Assembly (NCBI RefSeq): GCF_014635665.1
Contig: NZ_BMDG01000003.1
Location: 62,001-126,000 of the forward strand
Source of the DNA: Isoptericola cucumis
GTDB taxonomy: Bacteria > Actinomycetota > Actinomycetes > Actinomycetales > Cellulomonadaceae
DNA: 64,000 bases
Direction: 5' to 3'
The notes under the pieces: generated by a model
What the model saw: the letters and a program-made list of their open reading frames with translations, nothing else
The model's database searches: none
Told to the model about the DNA's origin: nothing
Position numbers and translations under genes: made by a program
Part shown: positions 26,577-34,906 of the stretch, in pieces
Layout: the number at the start of each line of letters is the position of its first letter
Numbering within the stretch: position 1 is the first letter of the stretch

Positions 26577-26738
26577 TCAGTATCCGGCGACCGGGTCGAC
26601 GATGGCGTCCACGCGGGCGCGCTCCGGCAGGTGCCGCAGCGTCGCCAGGGTCAACGCGAGGGCGTGCTCGGCCACGGGGCGCGCGAAGGAGCCCTTCGCG
26701 GAGGTCCAGGCGATGCCGGGCGCCGGCTCGCTCATCAT
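26577..26738 (-). pseudogene. Remnant of a D-2-hydroxyacid dehydrogenase
   Basis: A frame of 53 residues reads WTSAKGSFARPVAEHALALTL then LRHLPERARV. This is the helix just before the Rossmann fold of D-isomer-specific 2-hydroxyacid dehydrogenases (VAEHALAL is their hallmark). The NAD-binding and catalytic parts are missing and the sequence ends in an unrelated tail. It is best read as a decayed fragment. Confidence 0.55.
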
Positions 26739-26791
26739 CTGTTCGGCCTCACCTTCACCTCGGGTGCGCAGGGTGGATCCCACCGGCCTCG

Positions 26792-27142
26792 TCAGACGGC
26801 GGTGTGGGTGCCCACGTTGACGACCCGGCCGTCGTGCCCGCGGTAGAAGAACCGCGTGACACCCCAGGGCTCGCGCGTCATCGGGTGCACGATCTCGACC
26901 CCCGCGGCCCGGGCGCGCTCGAGGGCCGCGTCGACGTCGTCGACGAACACCGAGACGTCCGGGTTCACCGGGGCTGACGCGTCCCGGGACATCAGGCTGA
27001 GCTGGTGGCCCTCGTCGTCGCCGAGGGTGACGATCCACCCGAGGTCCATGAGGACGCGGAGCCCCAGCACCGCCTCGTGCTCGCGCACTGCCTGGCGTAC
27101 GTCCGGCACGGTCAGGATCGGCATCACTCGCTCCACTCCCAT
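26792..27142 (-). CDS. VOC (glyoxalase fold) protein, copy 2
   Basis: A 116-residue protein, very close to the VOC protein at 22910-23263 (the blocks WIVTL..D.GHQLSLMSRDAS and NPDVSVFVDDVDAALERAR are shared). The ATG at 27142 is preceded at six bases by TTGCCT, close to the leaderless -10. Its GTP-independent role and substrate are unknown. The two copies are about 3.5 kb apart in the same orientation and probably arose by duplication. Confidence 0.8.
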   Translation of the reverse strand: MGVERVMPILTVPDVRQAVREHEAVLGLRVLMDLGWIVTLGDDEGHQLSLMSRDASAPVNPDVSVFVDDVDAALERARAAGVEIVHPMTREPWGVTRFFYRGHDGRVVNVGTHTAV

Positions 27143-27639
27143 CGGCCCAGGCAATCACGGATGACGTCGAACATCCCGGCCGGACCCCGTGGTGACGCCG
27201 ATCATGGTCGCAGGTCAGGCCCCTCTCACCGAGGGGGACGGCCCGGGCTGCGCATGGGTCGTTTGTGGTATAACCGTGACCGACGGATCCGGTCGCCGGC
27301 GCGCTGCGCCGCACTACGCCGCCCCCTGAGGAAGCCCGATGCCACGTCGCGTCGGCGCCCCTGGCGCGAGCCCACGGTCCCGTCACCGCCTCGCCGGCCC
27401 GGTCTCGGGTGTCGGCGCCTGAACGCCTCGGCCGCGGCGCAACGCTCTGCGCTCGGACGACGCCGCTGAAGAACGGAAGGAGCTCTGTGCTGTCGACCCA
27501 GCCGGCTCGGTACGCGCGACCCTGTGCGTGCCGCCCCGCCTGTCCCCGACGAGTCCCGCCCGGCTGACGGCCGTTCCCCACCCGTCCCTCCCGGAGCTTC
27601 ACCTGGCTTCCGGTTCCCTGACGAGAGAGTGAGAACGCC
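27143..27639 (+). other. Long leader region of the symporter gene
   Basis: This stretch of 497 bases holds a short hairpin (CCCCTC/GAGGGG, about 27219-27237), a TATAAC hexamer near 27269 that could be a -10, and a 26-codon reading frame with a strong ribosome binding site (27487-27567). I could not match it to a known riboswitch family. A transcript starting near 27280 would carry a leader of about 360 nt. Confidence 0.45.
27487..27567 (+). CDS. Candidate 26-residue leader peptide
   Basis: GGAAGGAG is four to five bases before the GTG at 27487. The frame reads MLSTQPARYARPCACRPACP and then RRVPPG, rich in Arg, Cys and Pro, and ends 72 bases before the symporter start. Three cysteines in six residues recall cysteine-containing leader peptides of actinobacteria that sense amino-acid supply. 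Function is an inference. Confidence 0.4.
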   Translation: MLSTQPARYARPCACRPACPRRVPPG

Positions 27640-29343
27640 TTGGGCGAGCTGCAACAACTTCCTGGGTCCGTCGTGATCCTCATCTTCCTGCTGTTCTTCG
27701 GCGGCAGCTTCTACATGTCGGTCCGCATCAGCCGCAAGAAGGAGAACGCGGACGGCTACATGACCGGCGGCGGCAAGATCGGGTTCGGCATCTCCGCCGC
27801 GTCGATGACGGCCACCTGGATCTGGGCGTCGTCGATGTACGCCTCGGCCACGTCCGGCTACACCTACGGCGTCTCGGGCCCGATCCACTACGGGCTCTGG
27901 GGCGCGCTGATGATCCTGCTCATCTACCCGTTCGGGCGCCGGATCCGCGCGGTGGCGCCGCGCGCGCACACGATCGCGGAGGTGATGTTCGCCCGGCACG
28001 GCCGTTCGAGCCAGCTCATGCTCGCGGGGTCCAACGTGCTCGGTAGCGTCATCAGCCTCACGTCCAACCTGATCGCCGGCGGGGCGCTGGTCGGCATGCT
28101 CACGCCCTACACGTTCACGCAGGGGGTCGTCGCCATCGCGGCCGGCGTGCTCCTGTACACGCTGTGGTCGGGTTTCCGGGCGTCGGTCCTCACCGACTTC
28201 GCGCAGGTGGTGGCGCTGCTGGGTGCTGTCGTGGTCATCATCCCGGTCGTGTTCTTCGCCGCGGGCGGTCCCAGCCTGTTCGAGACAGGCGCGGCGAACC
28301 TCACGCCCCAGCAGGAGAACTTCTTCTCCTCGGACGCGTTCTTCAACCAGGGCGCCCCGTACATCGCCGCCGTGCTGGCCTACGCGATCGGCAACCAGAC
28401 CATCGCCCAACGGCTCTTCGCGGTCCGGGAGGACCTCATCAAGAAGACGTTCGTCACGGCGACGTTCGGCTACGGCGCGACGATCATCGGCATCGGGATG
28501 CTCGGCGTCATCGCCCTGTACGCGGGGATCCAGCCCCTCGACGGCGACGTCAACAACCTCATCCCGCAGCTGGCCGCGACCTACCTGAACCCCCTGCTGC
28601 TGTGCCTGTTCTTCGTGATGATCATCGGGTCGCTGTCGTCGACGGCGGACTCCGACCTGACGGCGCTCTCGGCGATCGTCATGGCGGACGTCTACGGCCA
28701 GAACGTCGCGGGCAAGAAGCGGGCGAACCCGCGCACGATGGTCCTCATCGGCCGGATCACGATGGTCGTCGCGATCGCCGCGGGGCTCGTGTTCGCCGGG
28801 GGCAGGTTCAACATCCTGGACCTGCTGGTGTTCGTCGGCGCGCTGTGGGGTGCGCTCGTGTTCCCCGTCATCGCGAGCTTCTACTGGGACCGTGTCACGA
28901 ACGTCGCGTTCAGCGTGGCGGTCGTCGCGGGCCTCGCGGTGTTCCTGCCGGTGCGGTTCTCGTGGGTGGACCTGTCGGGCGGTCTGGGGATCGCCTCGGA
29001 CGTCCTGTCCACCCTCGGCATCGGGGTCGTGCTCGGCCTCATGGCCTTCGGCTTCTTCGGCACGCGGGTCGCGCTCGTCGTCGGGATCCTCGCCACGGTG
29101 GTGGCCGCGCCGTTCGCGATCGGGTTCCTGCACACCTACCCGGTGCTGTCGGGGTCGCTCGTGGCCTACGCGGCCAGCACGGTCGTCTGCGTCGCCCTGA
29201 CGATGCTGAACAAGGACCGGTTCGACTTCGCGCTCATCAAGGAGCGCACCGGTGACTTCGACAAGGAGCCGGCGGCCGTGAGCCAGCCGGTCGACGAGCC
29301 GCGACGGCCCGAGCCCGTCGCGGCAGGAGAGGGGATCTTGTGA
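27640..29343 (+). CDS. Sodium:solute symporter family protein
   Basis: A 567-residue membrane protein with about thirteen helices, of the SSS family. Landmarks are ADGYMTGGGKIGFGISAASMTATWIWASS, a signature close to urea/DUR3-like members, and GSLSSTADSDLTALSAIVMADVYG, the conserved Na+-site region. A 50-residue polar tail follows. The start is TTG at 27640 with GAGAGAGTGAG upstream. It is followed by an overlapping 42-residue partner gene. The solute is unknown; urea, amino acids or short acids are possible. Confidence 0.85.
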   Translation: MGELQQLPGSVVILIFLLFFGGSFYMSVRISRKKENADGYMTGGGKIGFGISAASMTATWIWASSMYASATSGYTYGVSGPIHYGLWGALMILLIYPFGRRIRAVAPRAHTIAEVMFARHGRSSQLMLAGSNVLGSVISLTSNLIAGGALVGMLTPYTFTQGVVAIAAGVLLYTLWSGFRASVLTDFAQVVALLGAVVVIIPVVFFAAGGPSLFETGAANLTPQQENFFSSDAFFNQGAPYIAAVLAYAIGNQTIAQRLFAVREDLIKKTFVTATFGYGATIIGIGMLGVIALYAGIQPLDGDVNNLIPQLAATYLNPLLLCLFFVMIIGSLSSTADSDLTALSAIVMADVYGQNVAGKKRANPRTMVLIGRITMVVAIAAGLVFAGGRFNILDLLVFVGALWGALVFPVIASFYWDRVTNVAFSVAVVAGLAVFLPVRFSWVDLSGGLGIASDVLSTLGIGVVLGLMAFGFFGTRVALVVGILATVVAAPFAIGFLHTYPVLSGSLVAYAASTVVCVALTMLNKDRFDFALIKERTGDFDKEPAAVSQPVDEPRRPEPVAAGEGIL

Positions 29344-29468
29344 CGTTCCTGCTGACGCTGTACGTGCTCATCTGGCCGGTCGTCGTGGCCGGCGTGCTGT
29401 TCGTGATCAGCCGCGCGTTCTTCCGGGAGCTGCGCGCGGCGAAGGCCGAGGGGCGCAGCGTCATCTGA
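29340..29468 (+). CDS. Small transporter-associated membrane protein (42 aa)
   Basis: The GTG at 29340 overlaps the symporter stop (GTGA). The product has one membrane helix (LLTLYVLIWPVVVAGVLFVI) followed by a basic, amphipathic tail (FFRELRAAKAEGRSVI). A short gene of this kind directly after SSS transporters is common in actinobacteria and is annotated as a transporter small subunit. It probably binds or stabilises the symporter. Confidence 0.75.
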   Translation: MTFLLTLYVLIWPVVVAGVLFVISRAFFRELRAAKAEGRSVI

Positions 29469-29470
29469 CG

Positions 29471-32032
29471 TCAGCGCAGGCGCAGCGTGGCGGTGAGGCT
29501 CGCGCCGTACGCCTCGCGCGTGCGGGCCCGCACCTCGGTGCCGCCCGGCACCCGTCGCACCTCGACGTCGTCGTCCGCGGAGACGGCGTCGAGGTGCCGG
29601 CCGCGAATCGTCAGCGTGACGGCGTCGCGCAGCATGGTCGGGTCGGACAGCGCCACGGCCGTGCCGCCGCCGTCCTCGCGCACGAGGACGGACGCCGGGC
29701 CGTCGATCGTCAGGTTCCGCACGTGCGCACGGCCGGAGAACACGTTCGCGGCGAGCAGCCCGAGGCCGGAGTGCCGCACCGCCTGCACCCGCTCGTCGTT
29801 CGCGAGCACGGCCAGCGGACCCCGGCGCCCGTAGCCCGCCAGCTGCTCCTCGGTCGCGCCCGGCACGATCGCGTAGGCGAGCTCCGCGCGGCGCCGGCTG
29901 TGCTCGTCGCTGTGCTCGACGGTGGCCGTGAACACCCGCTTCGTCACCGCGGTGTCCGGGTTGGACGTGCGGACCACGCGGCGGCTGCGCGTCACGTCCT
30001 CGAGCGTCACGCGCACCGGCTCGGACTCGTGAGGGGAGCCGAGCAGCGCGTACCCGACGGCCACGCCCTGCGCGGGGTTGTCCCACCGCAGCCACGCGAG
30101 CCGCTCCGCGCCGTCCTGCGGCGACCACGAGCCGCCGTCCGCGCGGCGGCCGGTGACGACCACGCCGTCGCCGGGCGCGGCGATGCGGGCATCCAGCGTC
30201 GTGACGACGTCGCGGCCGTGCTCGTCACCGATGCCCGCCGCCAGCACGACCACCTCGTCGTCGAGCAGGAACCACGACTTGGTCGCGCGCGCGTTCGCGT
30301 AGACCACGAAGTCGTCGGGCAGGACACCGGCCTGCGCGTCGCGGTAGGGGACGTCGTCGGACAGCACCATCCCCGCGGCGCCGAACGTGCCGAGGGTCGC
30401 GCCGCCGGAGAAGGAGTTCGTGGCGCGCGGGAAGTAGACGTACGTGTTCTGGGACTCCGACGACGACGTGAACCCGAGCGGGTGGCCGGGGTTCTCGTAC
30501 CAGAGCCGCCCGTACGCCTCGGGGACGGTCTGCCGCTCCTCGACCGGCACGGTGGTGCCGGGCAGGCGGTACGGCGAGACGGTGGTGTAGAAGTCGACGC
30601 CGAACGCCTGCGCGTGGTCCTGGCCGGCGAGGTAGAGGTGGAACGCGCCGTCGCCCTGGAACCACGGCATGAGGTTCTCGCCGCTCATGTACTCGTACTT
30701 GCTGATCCGGCCCGAGCTGCGCGCCAGCGCGAACGTGTACCCGGGACGCCGGTGCACCGTGCGGTCCATCGCGTTGAGCGCGACCGAGCGCTCGGGCGGG
30801 TTGAGGTCGGCGGCGGGCGCGCCGGCGTCCGCGAGGAGGTCCGCGTAGCGGACGATGCTCACCGGCGAGACGAACCGGGCGGGGTCGGGCGGCGTGGGCG
30901 ACGCCGTCGCCAGATGGCGGACGTACGCGCCCAGGGCGGCCGCGTGGCCGGGGCTCGTGTAGGCGCTCAGGTCGACCACGGCCTCGATGACCGTGGCGAC
31001 GTCGGCGTACCCGCCGCCGGTGCGCACCACGGAGCGGCCCTTGACGATCTCCATCATCCAGCCGTCGACGATGACGGGCGCGAACCCGTCGCGCACCCAG
31101 CCGTGCACGACGTCCGGCAGCTCGGTCCCGGGTGCCGCGGCCGTGCCGTCGAGCAGCTTCACGGTCTGCACGACGCGGGTCAGCAGCGTGCGCCCGTACG
31201 AGCCGGTGTAGGCCACCGAGTGGTGCTGGATGAACGAGCCGTCGGCGTAGTAGCCGTCGGTGTTGCCGTGCTGGAGGTCGTACGGGTCGATCGTCGTGAA
31301 CACTGTGGACTGGTCGGCGATCGCCTTGGACACCCGGGCGTCGTCGCCGGTGAGCGCGCCCTGCAGGATGCGGTTCGTCGTGATGTCGGCGAGGTTCGCG
31401 CCGGTGTGGAAGCGGGAGTCGAGGTCGACGTCGCCGTTCTTGCCGTTGCGCAGGTACGCGTCCATCGAGGCGACGTACGTCGCGATCAGGCCCGGTCGTT
31501 CCGCCGCCGTCAGGTCGGCCAGGAGCGCGAACGTCTTGCTGACGCTCGCGGGGATGCCGATCTCCCAGTGGAACCAGTTGCCGTAGTAGCCGGCGCTCTG
31601 GTCGCCGTAGTAGCTGGCGTGCAGCCACTCGAGCCCGTCGAGCACCCGACGCTGGACGGCGGCGTTCCCCACCAGGTCGGACGCGTAGCCCGGGGTGCCG
31701 GTCGCCAGCGCGATCTCGTACAACCGCAGGAACGACGTGGCGAGGTTCGGGTCGCTCGTGCCGAGCGGGACGCCCGCGAACAGCTCGCCCGGGCCGGCGG
31801 CGTCCAGCCCGGCGAGGTGGGAGCGCGCCGCCGCGTGGATCGCGGCGAGCTTGGCCGCGGCTTCCGGCCGCGAGTTCGACTCCGACGTGCCGGCGAAGAT
31901 CCCGCGGGCGTTCGTCAGCAGGCGGGCATGGTCCGACGGCACGTCGGCGCGGGCGCTCAGCGGCGCCGCGACGGCCACGAACGCTCCGGCGGGGACCATC
32001 GCCAGGACCTGGCGGCGGGACAGCTGCGGCAT
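29471..32032 (-). CDS. Polysaccharide lyase family 8 (hyaluronate/chondroitin/xanthan lyase type), Tat-exported
   Basis: An 853-residue secreted enzyme. The N-terminal SRRQVLAMVPAGAFVAVAAPLSARA is a twin-arginine signal. The alpha/alpha-toroid follows. DGSFIQHHSVAYTGSYG carries the catalytic His and Tyr of PL8, and NTDGYYA and GGGYADV are neighbours. C-terminal beta-sandwich domains make up the rest. PL8 enzymes cut uronic-acid polymers by beta-elimination; the substrate here is not decided. The ATG at 32032 has AGGGAG six bases upstream, and a LacI-type operator lies about 55 bases upstream. Confidence 0.85.
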   Translation of the reverse strand: MPQLSRRQVLAMVPAGAFVAVAAPLSARADVPSDHARLLTNARGIFAGTSESNSRPEAAAKLAAIHAAARSHLAGLDAAGPGELFAGVPLGTSDPNLATSFLRLYEIALATGTPGYASDLVGNAAVQRRVLDGLEWLHASYYGDQSAGYYGNWFHWEIGIPASVSKTFALLADLTAAERPGLIATYVASMDAYLRNGKNGDVDLDSRFHTGANLADITTNRILQGALTGDDARVSKAIADQSTVFTTIDPYDLQHGNTDGYYADGSFIQHHSVAYTGSYGRTLLTRVVQTVKLLDGTAAAPGTELPDVVHGWVRDGFAPVIVDGWMMEIVKGRSVVRTGGGYADVATVIEAVVDLSAYTSPGHAAALGAYVRHLATASPTPPDPARFVSPVSIVRYADLLADAGAPAADLNPPERSVALNAMDRTVHRRPGYTFALARSSGRISKYEYMSGENLMPWFQGDGAFHLYLAGQDHAQAFGVDFYTTVSPYRLPGTTVPVEERQTVPEAYGRLWYENPGHPLGFTSSSESQNTYVYFPRATNSFSGGATLGTFGAAGMVLSDDVPYRDAQAGVLPDDFVVYANARATKSWFLLDDEVVVLAAGIGDEHGRDVVTTLDARIAAPGDGVVVTGRRADGGSWSPQDGAERLAWLRWDNPAQGVAVGYALLGSPHESEPVRVTLEDVTRSRRVVRTSNPDTAVTKRVFTATVEHSDEHSRRRAELAYAIVPGATEEQLAGYGRRGPLAVLANDERVQAVRHSGLGLLAANVFSGRAHVRNLTIDGPASVLVREDGGGTAVALSDPTMLRDAVTLTIRGRHLDAVSADDDVEVRRVPGGTEVRARTREAYGASLTATLRLR

Positions 32033-32085
32033 GACGAACTCCCTTGTTCGACGATGTCGACATCCAACCAAGATCGTGCCGTTGC

Positions 32086-32100
32086 TGGCAATCGTTTCCC
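32086..32100 (-). promoter_or_regulatory. LacI-type operator upstream of the PL8 gene
   Basis: AATCGTTT in the centre fits the AANCGNTT core of LacI/GalR operators. It lies about 55 bases before the lyase start. No LacI-family gene is in the window, so the regulator is elsewhere. Confidence 0.5.
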
Positions 32101-32113
32101 TGGGATTCGACGG

Positions 32114-33082
32114 TCAGCAGACGGCACCGGCGTCGAGGTCGTCGCAGACCAGGCGGGTGCGGGCCTCGGTGACCGTCGTCGGGTCGGTGGTGCTGGTGGT
32201 GGTGACGTTGCCCGGGATCTCGGTCCAGGTGCTGGTGCCCTGGACGCGGAAGCGGCCCTGCCAGGTGGTGGTGAGCGAGGCGGCGACGCCCGTGCGGTAG
32301 GTGTTGCCCTTGTCGTCGACGGCCGTGCCCGCGTCATCCCCGGGCGTGCCGAGGCGGCTGTAGGTGTGCCCGACCCACGAGCTGTCCGGGGTGGGGTCGC
32401 CCTCGTGCCACGCCCGGCCGGGGGACGTGGTGGTGAGGGTGCTTCCGCCGGCGGAGTGCGGGTCGTCGAAGTCCCACGTGTACTCGGTGGGCTCCGCGCG
32501 GATGACGACCGGCACGCCCAGCAGCGTGACCGTGCGGTCCTGGGGTGTCGCGGAGGTGTAGGCCGGATAGTGCACGTTGACGACCATCGGAGGGTTGCCC
32601 TGCACCGTCGCCTCCGGCGCCGCGATCTTCATCGACCTGAACTGGCGCTGCGCCTGGGCGGCGAGCTCGGCGGGGGAGACGCACTCGTCCTCCGACAGCT
32701 GCTCCGACTCGCCGTACGTGCCGTCGTCCTGGACCCGCTGGACCCAGAGCGCGCTGAGCTCGTACTCGTCGTCCTCGCACGGCACCGTGATCTCGACGAC
32801 GTCCTTGCCCTCGGGGCATGCACCCGGTGCGGTCACGATCCCGCTGATCGCGTCGATCTCAGCGCCCAGCGTCCCGCACATCACCGCGTCGGTGCGCGCA
32901 TAGCGGTCCTTCGGCTCGTCGCTGGCCGGCTCACGCCCACTGGCGGTTTCCACCCAGCCTTGACCGCGGCCCTCCACGCTGTACTCGTTGTCGTTGTCGT
33001 TCGCGCGACTGTCGTAGTCGGCGTTCGGCACAGCCAAGGCAAGCGTTGCGATCAGGGCCATTACCATTGACGACCTGAGCAT
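32114..33082 (-). CDS. Secreted protein, function unknown
   Basis: A 322-residue protein. A signal peptide (MLRSSMVMALIATLALAVPNA) is followed by a polar region with four to five cysteines (MCGTLG, PGACPEG, PCEDD, EDECVS). A C-terminal beta-rich domain follows (PVVIRAEPTEYTWDFDDPHSAGG) that resembles a PKD-like fold. The ATG at 33082 overlaps the upstream stop by one base (TGATG), so it is co-translated with the lipoprotein gene. No catalytic motif is visible. Confidence 0.7.
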   Translation of the reverse strand: MLRSSMVMALIATLALAVPNADYDSRANDNDNEYSVEGRGQGWVETASGREPASDEPKDRYARTDAVMCGTLGAEIDAISGIVTAPGACPEGKDVVEITVPCEDDEYELSALWVQRVQDDGTYGESEQLSEDECVSPAELAAQAQRQFRSMKIAAPEATVQGNPPMVVNVHYPAYTSATPQDRTVTLLGVPVVIRAEPTEYTWDFDDPHSAGGSTLTTTSPGRAWHEGDPTPDSSWVGHTYSRLGTPGDDAGTAVDDKGNTYRTGVAASLTTTWQGRFRVQGTSTWTEIPGNVTTTSTTDPTTVTEARTRLVCDDLDAGAVC

Positions 33083-33681
33083 CAGGACTCCGGAATGTCG
33101 GGCACGCCGACGATGACCCAACGACCGTCGCTACGAGTGGTCTCAACTCGTGCCGTGCTCGTTTGCGCCGGTTGTTCGAAAACCACCTTGCCCTTGACGT
33201 CGGTAATCGTCGAGCGAGACTCCTTGATCTCAACATCGATCGGCCAGATCCCCGTTGCCGCGTCTTGCTCGTACGTATGCAGGATCCGGATCCGGGCTTC
33301 GCCTCCTTCGAACGTGTCCCCACGTTCGGCGATGAGGTTCGCCTGGTCGAGACGATTGGTGCAATACCCGCAGCTCTTGTGCGACATCGCTTCCCACTCC
33401 GCGGTGTCGCCTGTCTTCATGATGTAGTCGTCGAGCTCGAGGAAGTACACCGCGGCGGCCTCGGCGCCGGCGGGGCCGTCGTCGTCCATCGCCTGGGGCC
33501 GCTCGGGCGCGACGACCACGGAGGTGGAGGTCGGCGACGGGGAGGGTGACGCGTCGGCGCTCGCGGTGGCGGTGGGCTCTGGCGACGGTGTCGCAGGCGT
33601 GTCGTCGCCGCAGCCGGCGACGAGGAGCGCGGCGGCCGAAGCGATGGAGGTGGCGGCGAGGATGGCCCGGGCTCGGGTCAT
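33082..33681 (-). CDS. DUF6318-type lipoprotein
   Basis: A 199-residue protein. The signal peptide ends in a lipobox (AALLVAGC). A Ser/Thr/Pro-rich linker of about 35 residues follows. The folded domain has GAEAAAVYFLELDDYIMKTGDTAEW and SCGYCTN, the pattern of DUF6318 proteins, which are NTF2-like. It is anchored on the outer face of the membrane. It starts the two-gene unit with the secreted protein downstream. Confidence 0.75.
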   Translation of the reverse strand: MTRARAILAATSIASAAALLVAGCGDDTPATPSPEPTATASADASPSPSPTSTSVVVAPERPQAMDDDGPAGAEAAAVYFLELDDYIMKTGDTAEWEAMSHKSCGYCTNRLDQANLIAERGDTFEGGEARIRILHTYEQDAATGIWPIDVEIKESRSTITDVKGKVVFEQPAQTSTARVETTRSDGRWVIVGVPDIPES

Positions 33682-33856
33682 GACGGGTCTCTCTGTCGGC
33701 GGTGACGTCGGGCGTCACTGTAGAGCAAACGACGAGACGGTTGCCCGGGGGTCTGTGGACAACGGTGTTGCTGCAGGTCGCGTGCGACGCGGGCCCGACC
33801 GCTGAGCTGGCCGCCACCGCACGCCGGGGAGCGGGCCGTCGTGCCAAGCTGGCCCC

Positions 33857-34906
33857 GTGGACACCGACGCCGAGCACCGGGCATGGCTGCTCATGGTGGC
33901 GGGCGACGACCGCGGTCATGCCGGGAACTCGGGTTACGACGACCAGGTCGGCGCGTACTACTCCTGGGACAGCAAGGTCCAGAACCACAAGAACGTGCAG
34001 GTCGGGGACGTCGTCGCCCTGTGGGACAGGAAGCGACTGCTCGGCGTGTCGGTGGTCGAGGCGATCGAGGCGGAGCCCGGTACCAAGGAGCTTCAACGCT
34101 GCCCCGCCTGCGGCCTGACACGAGTCAAGCGACGCGCGGACCGTTCATGGCGCTGCGACAAGTGCCGACACGTCTTCGCGACGCCGGTCTCCGAGCTGGT
34201 CGACGTGACGAGGTATCGCGCCCGGTACGACGCGGCGTGGACGTCGCTGGACGGCCTTCTGTCTGCGGCGGAGATCCGGCCGCTGACCGAGAGGCCCCAG
34301 GGCTTCAACGCGATCCGGGAGCTGAGCTGGGAGCGGTTCGGCGCGGCGCTCCAGGCGCGAGACGCGGTGCAGGCGGTCAGTCGGCTGGCGTCGCGCTCGG
34401 CGGACTTCGTGTGGCCGGGCCTCGACGTGCGGGCCGAGTTCACCCATGGGCACGGCCAGGCCCTGGTGCGGGTGCGGCGGGGTCAGCGGGCCTTTCGGGA
34501 GCACCTGTTGGCGAACCAGGGAGAGGCGTGCGCCTTCACGGGTGGTGCTCCGGCGCGGGTGCTCGAGGCCGGACACCTCTACAGCTACGCCCGCCTCGGA
34601 GAGCACCACGAGCACGGCGGACTGATGCTGCGCCGGGACATCCACCGGCTGTTCGACGATGGCATGCTCGCGGTCGACCCGGACCTGCTTCGCGTCGACG
34701 TGTCCCCCGAGCTGGAGCGGTTCTCGCAGTACTCCCGGCTCCACGGAGCCGGTCTGACGGCACGGCTCCGCGACTCCCAGGTCGATTGGCTGGCCCGGCA
34801 CTGGGACGAGCACCGAGCTCACCTCCAACTCGGTGGGGGACCAGCCGCAACGTCCCCCGGTCAGCTCAGCGAGTCGCTCGCCCGCGGAGCCTTGTGGCGC
34901 AGGTAG
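33857..34906 (+). CDS. PUA-like/zinc-ribbon/HNH nuclease, modification-dependent type
   Basis: A 349-residue protein in three parts. Residues 8-75 (WLLMVAGDD, VGAYYSWDSKVQNHKNVQVGDVVALWDRKRLLGVSVV) resemble a PUA/EVE-like base-reading fold. Residues about 82-112 form a zinc ribbon (CPACG, CDKC). The C-terminal part holds an HNH_2 nuclease (CAFTGG, EAGHLYSY, GLMLRRDIHRLFDDG). Such fusions cut modified DNA, as in type IV restriction. Activity is inferred. The GTG at 33857 has CAAGCT at six bases. Its end overlaps the convergent CGNR gene by 46 bp. Confidence 0.75.
   Translation: MDTDAEHRAWLLMVAGDDRGHAGNSGYDDQVGAYYSWDSKVQNHKNVQVGDVVALWDRKRLLGVSVVEAIEAEPGTKELQRCPACGLTRVKRRADRSWRCDKCRHVFATPVSELVDVTRYRARYDAAWTSLDGLLSAAEIRPLTERPQGFNAIRELSWERFGAALQARDAVQAVSRLASRSADFVWPGLDVRAEFTHGHGQALVRVRRGQRAFREHLLANQGEACAFTGGAPARVLEAGHLYSYARLGEHHEHGGLMLRRDIHRLFDDGMLAVDPDLLRVDVSPELERFSQYSRLHGAGLTARLRDSQVDWLARHWDEHRAHLQLGGGPAATSPGQLSESLARGALWRR

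Noticed and set aside
27143-27639. Guanidine or other known riboswitch before the symporter
   Set aside because: None of the conserved core sequences that I know for such riboswitches is found in the leader.
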